Shown here piece after piece: positions 49,907 to 57,959 of a DNA stretch of 64,000 nt (within the stretch, counting starts at the first letter, position 1; every line of letters starts with the position of its first letter). The position numbers and the translations under genes are program-made. Origin of the DNA: G038396625 sp038396625 (GTDB lineage: Bacteria > Bacillota > Clostridia > Peptostreptococcales > Thermotaleaceae); NCBI GenBank assembly GCA_038396625.1, contig CP121688.1, positions 1,922,001-1,986,000 of the forward strand, in the 5' to 3' direction. The notes under the pieces are model-generated. The model saw nothing but the letters and a program-made list of their open reading frames with translations. It was not told the origin of the DNA and searched no databases.

Positions 49907-52207
49907 ATGGCAAGAAAAAGAACAAATAGAAAGAATAATAAAAATCAATCTACTCTAAAAAATGAAATTATCTCCATATTTATTATCTCTATAGGCATAT
50001 TATTACTAATAAGTCTGCAAACACAATCCACAGGAGAACTAGGTAAGTTTATAAAATTCAATCTAATGGGGCTTTTATCTACTCCAGCATACCTGCTTCC
50101 TTATTTAGTTATTATAGTAGGCATTTTTTCTATGACCGGAAAGCTAAGTTTTTTTGATATTAAGTTAAAAATTTCTATATTAATTTTGTACATAGGGTAC
50201 ATCATGTTATATGCCATTCAGACTGCTGAATATATACCAAATGAAATGTTTAAATTTGAGAATTTAGTACAAGTATATCGTCAAGGAATTGAAGGGTTAG
50301 GTGGAGGTCTGATAGGGAGCGTTTTAGCTTTTATAAGTATAAAGTTGATAGGAAAAAATGGAAGTTATGTAGTAATTGTTACATTTATGATGGTTTCATT
50401 TATCATGCTAACAAGAATCTCATTAGTTGACTTGATAAGAAAGTGTAAAAAAATGCTTATGAAATTAATTACATTTATCAGTCAAACAATTATGGAATTT
50501 ATTCAAATTCCTAAGTATGAACCTAAAGAATCTACAAAAAACAAAGAAAACGTGATAGTATCAAAGCAGAGCAACGAATCCAACAATGTTAACCAGAAAG
50601 ACATAGAAGAGAAAATTAAAATTTTAGATTTTACACGAGAAAGTGCATTATCTGTAAGCACAAATGAGCAAGGTATAGACTCAGATGTCCAACAACACAG
50701 CAAAAACGATATAATAGCAGAAGATGATAATGATGTGGAAGTTATAAACATGCAGATTACTCATTCGAAAAAGTCTGAGACATCTTATATATTTCCTGAT
50801 TTTACCTTGCTACAAGATAATACCATCTCACATACAAAAAATGATAAGAAAGAGATTATTATGAAGGCAAAAACATTAGAAGAAACGTTGGAAAATTTTG
50901 GAGTAGATGCAAAAGTTATGCAAGTCAGCAAAGGTCCCACTATAACCCGATATGAGATTCAGCCAAGCCCAGGGGTGAAAGTAAGTAAAATTGTGAATTT
51001 GTCTGATGATATTGCCCTAAACTTGGCAGCTTCAAATATTAGAATAGAGGCACCAATTCCAGGAAAAGCTGCTGTAGGTATAGAAATTCCTAATGATCAT
51101 ATTGCGACTGTTACAGTTAAAGAAGTTTTGGAAAGTGAAAAATTTTCTAATAGTGATTCAAAATTAACCTTTGTATTAGGGAAAGATATTGCTGGTAATC
51201 CAGTAATTGCAGATTTGGCTAAAATGCCACATATGCTTATAGCTGGGGCTACTGGTTCAGGAAAAAGTGTATGCATTAATACCTTAATTACCAGTATATT
51301 ATATAAGGCTACACCTGACGAAGTAAAATTACTTTTAATAGATCCTAAAGTAGTTGAACTAAATAATTATAACGGTATTCCACACCTTTTAATTCCTGTG
51401 GTAACGGATCCTAAAAAAGCATCTAGTGCCCTTAATTGGGCTGTACAAGAGATGACCAACAGATACAAATATTTCGCCCAAAACAATGTGCGTGATATCA
51501 CCAGCTATAATGAAAAAATGAATAATGAAGCACAAGAGATGTTACCTAAAATTGTGATTATCATTGATGAACTTGCTGATTTAATGATGGTAGCTCCTGG
51601 ACAGGTTGAAGATGGTATTTGTAGGCTAGCTCAAATGGCTCGGGCGGCAGGGATACACTTAATTGTTGCTACACAAAGACCATCTGTAGATGTAATAACT
51701 GGTGTCATTAAAGCAAATATCCCATCACGTATTGCTTTTTCGGTATCATCTCAAGCAGATTCTAGGACGATATTAGATATGGGAGGAGCAGAAAAACTAC
51801 TAGGAAAAGGAGATATGTTGTTTTATCCGGTAGGTGCTTCTAAACCTATACGTATTCAAGGCGCATTTATTTCAGATAAAGAAGTAGAATCTGTAGTTGA
51901 ATTTGTGAAAGGGCAGGTTACTGAAAATAAATATGAAGAAGATATCATAGATAAAGTCGAAAATGATGTATCTTTAGACAATCATTCAGCCGATGAACTA
52001 TTAAAGGACGCAATAGAATTGGTGGTGGAAACAGAACAGGCATCCATTTCTATGTTACAGAGAAGATTTAGAATAGGATATAATCGAGCAGCTAGATTAA
52101 TTGATGAAATGGAGGAAAGAGGTATTGTGGGACAGCATGAAGGAAGTAAACCAAGACAAGTTCTAATATCTAAAGAAGAACTAGAAGAAATGAAGAGTAG
52201 AATATAG
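49907..52207 (+). CDS. ftsK: FtsK/SpoIIIE family DNA translocase
   Basis: This is a double-stranded DNA pump that moves chromosomes through the division or sporulation septum. The 766-residue product has four N-terminal membrane segments (about 20-170) and a polar linker (about 185-310). The RecA-like motor has Walker A GATGSGKSV (about 448), the LLIDPKVVELNNYNGIPHLL block and Walker B IVIIIDELADLMM. The C-terminal gamma winged helix contains RRFRIGYNRAARLIDEMEERG. GTGAGGTG precedes the ATG. In spore formers this protein usually acts as SpoIIIE. Confidence 0.97.
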   Translation: MARKRTNRKNNKNQSTLKNEIISIFIISIGILLLISLQTQSTGELGKFIKFNLMGLLSTPAYLLPYLVIIVGIFSMTGKLSFFDIKLKISILILYIGYIMLYAIQTAEYIPNEMFKFENLVQVYRQGIEGLGGGLIGSVLAFISIKLIGKNGSYVVIVTFMMVSFIMLTRISLVDLIRKCKKMLMKLITFISQTIMEFIQIPKYEPKESTKNKENVIVSKQSNESNNVNQKDIEEKIKILDFTRESALSVSTNEQGIDSDVQQHSKNDIIAEDDNDVEVINMQITHSKKSETSYIFPDFTLLQDNTISHTKNDKKEIIMKAKTLEETLENFGVDAKVMQVSKGPTITRYEIQPSPGVKVSKIVNLSDDIALNLAASNIRIEAPIPGKAAVGIEIPNDHIATVTVKEVLESEKFSNSDSKLTFVLGKDIAGNPVIADLAKMPHMLIAGATGSGKSVCINTLITSILYKATPDEVKLLLIDPKVVELNNYNGIPHLLIPVVTDPKKASSALNWAVQEMTNRYKYFAQNNVRDITSYNEKMNNEAQEMLPKIVIIIDELADLMMVAPGQVEDGICRLAQMARAAGIHLIVATQRPSVDVITGVIKANIPSRIAFSVSSQADSRTILDMGGAEKLLGKGDMLFYPVGASKPIRIQGAFISDKEVESVVEFVKGQVTENKYEEDIIDKVENDVSLDNHSADELLKDAIELVVETEQASISMLQRRFRIGYNRAARLIDEMEERGIVGQHEGSKPRQVLISKEELEEMKSRI

Positions 52208-52220
52208 CGTTCTACTCTTC
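52192..52220 (+). terminator. Terminator overlapping the end of ftsK
   Basis: GAAGAGTAGAA (52192-52202), inside the last codons of ftsK, pairs perfectly with TTCTACTCTTC (52210-52220) around a seven-base loop that contains the stop codon. The tail CTATGATTTT is only moderately T-rich. Confidence 0.65.
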
Positions 52221-52296
52221 CTATGATTTTAAAAGATGAAAAAATGTAAAGAATATAGTTATACATTAGAAATATAAAAATAGAGGGATGGATTTT

Positions 52297-53337
52297 ATGC
52301 AGGTAATAAATATTGAAAAAGCATTAGAAATGCAAAATGTAGTGTTTATTGATGTAAGGTCTCCATCAGAATATAAGGAAGCCACTATTTATGGCGCTAT
52401 TAATATACCTATACTAGATGATATAGAAAGAGCAATGGTAGGGACAATTTATCGAATGGAAAGTGTGGAACAAGCTACAGTAGAAGGTTTAAAATATGTT
52501 GCACCAAAATTACCTAGTATATATGCCCAGATTAAAGAATATTCAAAAAAATATGATCGTGTGATTATTTTTTGTTGGAGAGGTGGGATGAGAAGTAAAT
52601 CTACATGTGATTTTTTAGATATGCTAAGAATTACAAATGTATATCAACTAATAGGAGGGTATAAAGCTTATAGAAGATATGTAGTAAACTTTTTAAAAAA
52701 TAGTATAGATCCGTATCAATTCATTATGCTCCATGGATTAACCGGTGTGGGAAAAACACATATACTTGAAAGATTAGAAACCATAGGCTATACTGTGTTG
52801 AACTTAGAAAGAATGGCGAAAAATAGTGGCTCTGTTTTTGGTGATATTGTTTTTGAAGGGAAGCCACCTTCACAAAAAATGTTTGAAACATATCTCTTCA
52901 ATTGTTTATACTTTACAAAAAACAAGTATATATTTGTAGAAAGTGAAAGTAAAAGGATTGGAAGTGTTCAAGTTCCTGATAGTATTTATAATCAAATGAT
53001 TAGTGGATATCATATTTTAATTCATACTACCATGAACAATAGGGTTGAGATTATTTTAAATGATTATGTAGGGACACTGGAAAGACAGGATGATAAAATT
53101 AAAAAAGCAGTTCATCATTTAAGAAAAAGACTTGGTAATGACCCAGTGGATAAATTGTTAAAGAAAATTGAACAAAAAGATTATATTTCTGTAATCAAAT
53201 ATCTTATAGAGTATTATTATGATCCACTATATAGATATTCGATTGACAAGTATGAGCATTATGATTTAATTATTGAATATGTAAATATGGATGATGCAAT
53301 CTCACAAATAATAGAATTTTTCACAAAAAATTTTTAG
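52297..53337 (+). CDS. selU: tRNA 2-selenouridine synthase (SelU/MnmH)
   Basis: SelU replaces the sulfur of 2-thiouridine at the tRNA wobble position with selenium, through a geranylated intermediate, using selenophosphate. The 346-residue product has a rhodanese domain with the catalytic C93 in VIIFCWRGGMRSKS. A P-loop domain follows, with GLTGVGKT (147-154) and the conserved FVESESKRIGSVQVP. ATG 52297 is chosen because GAGGGATGG lies about six bases upstream; ATG 52288 falls inside that site. Its presence implies a selenophosphate synthase (selD) elsewhere in the genome. It is not part of the usual ftsK-rimO-pgsA neighbourhood. Confidence 0.93.
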   Translation: MQVINIEKALEMQNVVFIDVRSPSEYKEATIYGAINIPILDDIERAMVGTIYRMESVEQATVEGLKYVAPKLPSIYAQIKEYSKKYDRVIIFCWRGGMRSKSTCDFLDMLRITNVYQLIGGYKAYRRYVVNFLKNSIDPYQFIMLHGLTGVGKTHILERLETIGYTVLNLERMAKNSGSVFGDIVFEGKPPSQKMFETYLFNCLYFTKNKYIFVESESKRIGSVQVPDSIYNQMISGYHILIHTTMNNRVEIILNDYVGTLERQDDKIKKAVHHLRKRLGNDPVDKLLKKIEQKDYISVIKYLIEYYYDPLYRYSIDKYEHYDLIIEYVNMDDAISQIIEFFTKNF

Positions 53338-53359
53338 TAGCAATGAAAGGAGTTATATA

Positions 53360-54718
53360 ATGGACTTTAAAGTGTTTATTGAATCATTAGGCTGTGCTAA
53401 AAATTTAGTAGATTCAGAGGTAATGATGGGTTTATTATCTCAATATAATTACCAACTGGTTTATGATAAACATCAAGCAGAAATCATTATCGTGAATACC
53501 TGTGGATTTATTGAATCTGCTAAACAAGAATCTATCGATACGATTATTGAATTAGGAAGATTAAAAATAGAGGGAAACTGCAAAATGTTAGTGGTAGCAG
53601 GTTGCTTAGGAGAAAGATATACGAAGGAATTAATGGAAGAATTACCGGAAATAGATGCAGTTGTAGGGACAGGAAATTATCCAGAGATCATTGAAATTAT
53701 TAGTGAAACATTAAAAGGAAATAAAGTGATGAAATCCGGCAATATAAACATAGAGATTTCAGAAGATTTACCAAGAATATTAAGCACACCTTCCTATACT
53801 GCATATCTTAAAATTGCTGAAGGCTGTGATAATTGTTGCACTTATTGCATTATTCCTAAGTTACGAGGAGGGTATAGAAGCAGAAAAATGGAACATATCA
53901 TTCGAGAAGCGCAAGATATGGTGTCTAAAGGAGTTAAAGAAATTATATTAATTGCTCAGGATACCACAAGATATGGAATAGATTTATATGGTGAGTTTAA
54001 ACTATCTATGCTACTAAAAGAGCTTTGTCAGATTGAATCGTTGAGATGGATAAGGGTTTTATATTGTTATCCTGATGTAATTTCAGATGAATTAATCGAT
54101 ACCATAGCAGAAGAAGATAAAATATGTAAATATTTAGACTTACCAATTCAACATTGTAATAATATGATATTAAAAAGGATGAATAGACAAACAACAAAAG
54201 AACATATCTTAAATACTATTAAAAAATTGCGCATCAAAGTGCCGAACATTCATCTGAGAACTTCTTTGATCGTAGGTTTTCCAGGAGAAACATCGGAACA
54301 GTTTGAAGAATTAAAAAACTTTGTAGAAGAAGTGAAGTTTGATAGACTAGGGGTGTTTACTTATTCACAAGAAGAAAATACACCAGCGGCAAAGTTCGAT
54401 GATCAAGTTCTAGATGTAATAAAGGACCAAAGAAGAGATGAAATTATGCATATTCAAAAAGAAATTTCAGCACAAAAAAATATGGAGAAATTAGGTAAAG
54501 TTTATGATATACTGGTAGAGGAACAAGTAGAAGGTGAGAATGTATATATAGGTAGAACTATATACGATGCGCCAGAAGTAGATGGCGTTGTTTACTTTAC
54601 TACAGTAGATTTAATAAATATAGGAGATTTAGTAAAGGTTAAAATAACAGATGCGTTAGAATATGATTTATTAGGAGAGATGTTAAATGAATCTTGCCAA
54701 CAAATTGACCGTTGCTAG
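53360..54718 (+). CDS. rimO: Ribosomal protein S12 methylthiotransferase RimO
   Basis: RimO adds a methylthio group to an Asp of ribosomal protein S12 by radical SAM chemistry. The 452-residue product has the UPF0004 domain with three cluster cysteines (C12, C48, C82). The radical SAM motif C156-x3-C160-x2-C163 lies in EGCDNCCTYCIIP, and a C-terminal TRAM domain covers about 375-440. ESLGCAKNLVDSE at the N-terminus is typical of RimO rather than MiaB. AAAGGAG precedes the ATG. It overlaps pgsA by 32 bases. Confidence 0.96.
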   Translation: MDFKVFIESLGCAKNLVDSEVMMGLLSQYNYQLVYDKHQAEIIIVNTCGFIESAKQESIDTIIELGRLKIEGNCKMLVVAGCLGERYTKELMEELPEIDAVVGTGNYPEIIEIISETLKGNKVMKSGNINIEISEDLPRILSTPSYTAYLKIAEGCDNCCTYCIIPKLRGGYRSRKMEHIIREAQDMVSKGVKEIILIAQDTTRYGIDLYGEFKLSMLLKELCQIESLRWIRVLYCYPDVISDELIDTIAEEDKICKYLDLPIQHCNNMILKRMNRQTTKEHILNTIKKLRIKVPNIHLRTSLIVGFPGETSEQFEELKNFVEEVKFDRLGVFTYSQEENTPAAKFDDQVLDVIKDQRRDEIMHIQKEISAQKNMEKLGKVYDILVEEQVEGENVYIGRTIYDAPEVDGVVYFTTVDLINIGDLVKVKITDALEYDLLGEMLNESCQQIDRC

Positions 54719-55223
54719 GATCTTTTTAGTTCCAGTATTTATGATTGTGCTCTTAAATAAGATTCCTTATGGCATGTATATCGCAGCTGCTATTTTTACA
54801 ATTGCGGCCATAACCGATACGTTAGATGGATATATAGCAAGAAGCAGGAATCAAATCACAAAATTTGGGAAATTCATGGATCCATTAGCAGATAAACTTC
54901 TAGTTACAGCAGCTTTAGTTTGTCTTGTTCAAATGGATAAATTACCTGCATGGATTGTAGTTGTTATTATTTCTAGAGAGTATACAATTAGTATTTTAAG
55001 AGCGGTTGCAGCGTCAGAAGGAATTGTTATTGCGGCTAGTTGGTGGGGAAAACTAAAGACGCTGGCTCAAATTGTTGCTATTATCTCTATTTTAATTAAC
55101 AATTATCCATTTCGTTTGATTAATTTTCCATTTAGTACAATTACTCTATGGATTGCAGTGATTTTAACCATTGTTTCAGGGGTAGATTATTTATATTTAA
55201 ACAGACATGTATTGAAACAATAA
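54687..55223 (+). CDS. pgsA: CDP-diacylglycerol-glycerol-3-phosphate 3-phosphatidyltransferase
   Basis: PgsA makes phosphatidylglycerol phosphate from CDP-diacylglycerol and glycerol 3-phosphate. The 178-residue membrane protein begins MNLANKLTVARIFLVP and has the full CDP-alcohol phosphotransferase motif, D-x2-D-G-x2-A-R-x8-G-x3-D-x3-D, across DTLDGYIARSRNQITKFGKF and MDPLADK. Four to five membrane helices are visible. It starts inside rimO, with GGAG about ten bases upstream, so translation is probably coupled. pgsA-cinA-recA order is common in Firmicutes. Confidence 0.96.
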   Translation: MNLANKLTVARIFLVPVFMIVLLNKIPYGMYIAAAIFTIAAITDTLDGYIARSRNQITKFGKFMDPLADKLLVTAALVCLVQMDKLPAWIVVVIISREYTISILRAVAASEGIVIAASWWGKLKTLAQIVAIISILINNYPFRLINFPFSTITLWIAVILTIVSGVDYLYLNRHVLKQ

Positions 55224-55245
55224 AAGCAGCACAGCTGCTTTTTGT
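55223..55245 (+). terminator. Terminator after pgsA
   Basis: AAAGCAGC (55223-55230) pairs with GCTGCTTT (55234-55241) around ACA, followed by TTT. Compact and convincing; it separates pgsA from cinA. Confidence 0.8.
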
Positions 55246-55275
55246 CATTTTTAAATATAAAGGAGGAATGAAATT

Positions 55276-56505
55276 ATGAACTGTTCTATTATAAGTGTAG
55301 GTACAGAGATTTTATTTGGTCAAATTGTTAATACCAATACTGTTTATCTATCACAACAATTAAATGCATTAGGAATCAATGTTTATTTTCATTTTACCGT
55401 GGGTGATAATGGGGATAGATTGAAAGAGATTTTTACTTATGCCATGTCTAAATCTGACTTAATTATTACCACAGGAGGACTAGGACCTACACAAGATGAT
55501 CTTACAAAAGAAACAATTGCACAAGTTACAGGCAAAGACCTAGAACTCCATCAAGCCTCCTATGAGAAATTATATGGTTTCTTTAAAAAACTAGGGAAAC
55601 CTATGAGTGAAAATAATGTAAAACAGGTATATTTACCGGAGGATAGTGTTGTGTTACCAAATGATTGTGGCACGGCACCAGGTTTTTTATTGGAAATTAG
55701 TAAAAAAATTATTATTACTTTACCAGGACCACCAAAAGAGATGCAATATATGTTTGAAAACTACGTAAAAAGTTATCTAAAAGAAAAATCAGCGGATATA
55801 ATTTTTTCAAAGGTTGTAAGATTTTTTGGTATTGGTGAATCATTCCTTGAAACAAAATTGCTTGATTTAATATCCAATCAATCTAATCCTACGATTGCAA
55901 CCTATGCAAAACAAGGAGAAGTTAGTGCTAGAATTACTGCAAAAGCACATAGTGTTTTAGAGGCCAATCAAATAATTGCCCCTGTCATAAAAGAAATAAA
56001 AAACAGATTAGATCAATATATCTATAGTGATAATGATGAAGAAATGGTTGAAGTAGTAGCAAAAAAATTATTGGAACACAAACTGACAATTTCCTTAGCT
56101 GAGTCGTGTACAGGAGGATTAATTGCTGCAAAATTAACAGAAATGCCAGGAATATCACAGTGTTTAGATAGAAGCATTGTAACTTACAGTAATCAAGCAA
56201 AAATACAAGAATTAGGCGTCAAAGAAAGTACATTAAAAGAAAAGGGTGCAGTAAGTGAGGAAACTGCCAAAGAAATGGTTTTAGGGCTTAAAAAGAAAAC
56301 AGAAAGTGACATATGTCTTTCGGTAACGGGTATTGCTGGACCTGGTGGTGGAACAAAAGAAAAACCTGTAGGATTAGTTTATATTGCAATAACCTATAAA
56401 GATAAAATTATATGCAATCAATATAACATATTTGGAGATCGAGACAGAATTAGAAACTATACAGCTCTATTAGCTCTTGATATGATTAGAAAGAGTATAG
56501 GATAA
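55276..56505 (+). CDS. cinA: CinA, nicotinamide-nucleotide amidohydrolase/competence-damage protein
   Basis: CinA proteins combine an N-terminal MoCF-like domain (ADP-ribose pyrophosphatase in some) with a C-terminal NMN deamidase domain. The 409-residue product begins MNCSIISVGTEILFGQIVNTNTVYLSQQL and contains TTGGLGPTQDDLTKE and LPGPPKEMQ. In the C-terminal part it has SLAESCTGGLIAAKLTEMPGIS (with the active Ser/Cys region) and SVTGIAGPGGGTKEKPVG. AAAGGAGG precedes the ATG. It lies just before recA, as in many Firmicutes, but recA here has its own promoter. Confidence 0.95.
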   Translation: MNCSIISVGTEILFGQIVNTNTVYLSQQLNALGINVYFHFTVGDNGDRLKEIFTYAMSKSDLIITTGGLGPTQDDLTKETIAQVTGKDLELHQASYEKLYGFFKKLGKPMSENNVKQVYLPEDSVVLPNDCGTAPGFLLEISKKIIITLPGPPKEMQYMFENYVKSYLKEKSADIIFSKVVRFFGIGESFLETKLLDLISNQSNPTIATYAKQGEVSARITAKAHSVLEANQIIAPVIKEIKNRLDQYIYSDNDEEMVEVVAKKLLEHKLTISLAESCTGGLIAAKLTEMPGISQCLDRSIVTYSNQAKIQELGVKESTLKEKGAVSEETAKEMVLGLKKKTESDICLSVTGIAGPGGGTKEKPVGLVYIAITYKDKIICNQYNIFGDRDRIRNYTALLALDMIRKSIG

Positions 56506-56514
56506 AAGTTTTTG

Positions 56515-56543
56515 TTGACCGAGGCAGAAAAATCATATATAAT
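56515..56543 (+). promoter_or_regulatory. Sigma-A promoter of recA
   Basis: TTGACC (56515-56520) and a perfect TATAAT (56538-56543) are separated by 17 bases. The transcript would begin near 56550, at the edge of the LexA box. Confidence 0.88.
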
Positions 56544-56550
56544 CTTACTA

Positions 56551-56562
56551 GAACATGCGTTC
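56551..56562 (+). promoter_or_regulatory. LexA (SOS) box of recA
   Basis: GAACATGCGTTC is a perfect palindromic match to the Firmicutes LexA site GAAC-N4-GTTC. It starts eight bases after the -10 box, covering the predicted transcription start, a position where LexA would block initiation. It supports SOS control of recA. Confidence 0.9.
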
Positions 56563-56587
56563 GACACCATAGAAAGGTAGGTGAAAA

Positions 56588-56605
56588 CCAGATATAATAA
56601 TCTGG
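56588..56605 (+). promoter_or_regulatory. Hairpin between upstream purine tract and recA start
   Basis: CCAGAT (56588-56593) pairs with ATCTGG (56600-56605) around ATAATA. A good Shine-Dalgarno-like tract (AAAGGTAGGTGA) lies just before it and a weaker GGGG just after it, with the ATG at 56612. Folding would bring the upstream tract close to the start codon. Confidence 0.45.
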
Positions 56606-56611
56606 GGTACT

Positions 56612-57655
56612 ATGGAAGAGAAAAAGAAAGCTTTAGAAGCTGCAATGAGTCAAATAGAAAAGCAATTTGGAAAAGGATCTATCATGAAACTTGGAGAGGA
56701 TACATCTAGGTTAAATATTGAATCTATATCAACAGGTTCGTTAGATTTAGATATTGCTATTGGAATTGGGGGTATACCTAGAGGCAGAATTATTGAAATA
56801 TATGGGCCGGAATCTTCTGGAAAAACAACAGTTGCTCTTCATATGATTGCTGAAGCGCAAAAAAAAGGAGGTGTAGCCGCTTTTGTCGATGCTGAGCATG
56901 CATTAGATCCTGTTTATGCAAAAAACTTAGGTGTTAATATAGATGACTTGATTGTATCACAGCCAGACACAGGAGAACAGGCATTAGAAATATGTGAAGC
57001 ATTGGTGAGAAGCGGTGCAATTGATATCATTGTTGTGGATTCGGTTGCTGCACTTGTTCCAAAAGCAGAAATTCAAGGGGATATGGGAGATAGTCATGTA
57101 GGGTTACAGGCACGATTGATGTCACAGGCTCTAAGAAAACTAGCGGGGGTGATAAATAAGTCAAAAACCTCTGCTGTATTTATTAACCAATTAAGAGAAA
57201 AAGTAGGAATTATGTTTGGAAATCCAGAAACAACTACAGGTGGAAGGGCTCTGAAATTCTATGCTTCTGTTCGATTAGATGTAAGAAGAATAGAATCTAT
57301 TAAACAGGGAGAAGATGTTATGGGCAATAGGACAAGAGTTAAAGTAGTAAAAAATAAAGTAGCACCTCCCTTTAGACAAGCAGAATTTGATATTATGTAT
57401 GGTACAGGGATTTCAAGAGAAGGTGGTATATTAGATTGTGCAGTCAAAACTGACATCATAAAAAAATCTGGGTCATGGTATAGTTATGAGGATCATAGAC
57501 TTGGACAAGGACGAGAAAATGCAAAACAATTCTTACAAGATAATTTTGAAATAGCTCTAGAAATAGAAAATAAGGTGAGAGAATTAAATAAACTACCTCT
57601 TGTTACAACCCAGCAATCTCATGAAGAAGAAATGGCTGAAAAAGCAACGAAATAA
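56612..57655 (+). CDS. recA: RecA recombinase
   Basis: RecA forms filaments on single-stranded DNA for strand exchange and stimulates LexA self-cleavage. The 347-residue product has an N-terminal helix (KALEAAMSQIEKQFGKGSIMKLG), Walker A GPESSGKTT (about 65-73), VDAEHALDP, Walker B DIIVVDSVAALVPKAE, and loop L2 around MFGNPETTTGGRALKFYASVR. The C-terminal domain ends with an acidic tail. The start has only TCTGGGG four bases upstream, unless the hairpin-bridged site is used. Confidence 0.98.
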   Translation: MEEKKKALEAAMSQIEKQFGKGSIMKLGEDTSRLNIESISTGSLDLDIAIGIGGIPRGRIIEIYGPESSGKTTVALHMIAEAQKKGGVAAFVDAEHALDPVYAKNLGVNIDDLIVSQPDTGEQALEICEALVRSGAIDIIVVDSVAALVPKAEIQGDMGDSHVGLQARLMSQALRKLAGVINKSKTSAVFINQLREKVGIMFGNPETTTGGRALKFYASVRLDVRRIESIKQGEDVMGNRTRVKVVKNKVAPPFRQAEFDIMYGTGISREGGILDCAVKTDIIKKSGSWYSYEDHRLGQGRENAKQFLQDNFEIALEIENKVRELNKLPLVTTQQSHEEEMAEKATK

Positions 57656-57660
57656 AAACC

Positions 57661-57684
57661 AAAAACCCCAAAAGGGGTTTTTTT
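57661..57684 (+). terminator. Terminator after recA
   Basis: AAAAACCCC (57661-57669) pairs with GGGGTTTTT (57674-57682) around AAAA, with T to 57684. A strong rho-independent terminator. Confidence 0.92.
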
Positions 57685-57779
57685 ACATAGAGAGAAATTG
57701 ATGCACTTCATTATTTTATAGTGAAAGTTTATGAATCCTATATCTGCTGTGTATTGTTTTAGGGAATATGAAGTTCAGC

Positions 57780-57808
57780 TTGACAGTATATAAAAAAAGA
57801 TATACAAT
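57780..57808 (+). promoter_or_regulatory. Consensus sigma-A promoter upstream of rny
   Basis: A perfect TTGACA (57780-57785) and TACAAT (57803-57808) are separated by 17 bases. Transcription should start near 57815, about 145 bases before the rny coding region, passing through the terminator-like hairpin at 57899-57920. Confidence 0.85.
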
Positions 57809-57814
57809 TATATC

Positions 57815-57927
57815 AGAAATTGGTGTATCAATGCATTTTAAAAGAGGCCTGGCTAGTGTTTTAAATTTTTACTCTATAATCACATAGTGAAAGATTTTAA
57901 AACCGAGGTTTCTCGGTTTTATTATTT
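57815..57927 (+). ncRNA. Leader RNA with terminator-like hairpin before rny (attenuator or small RNA)
   Basis: From the predicted start near 57815 the transcript runs about 85 bases and meets AAAACCGAG (57899-57907) paired with CTCGGTTTT (57912-57920) around GTTT. ATTATTT follows. This is the form of an intrinsic terminator and lies ahead of RNase Y, so it could be an attenuator of rny or end a separate RNA of about 110 bases. A second possible -10 (TATAAT, 57875-57880) has no good -35. I do not recognise a known riboswitch class. Confidence 0.5.
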
Positions 57928-57959
57928 ACCCGAGTTTTTAGAAGGGGAGGTGTTGATGT

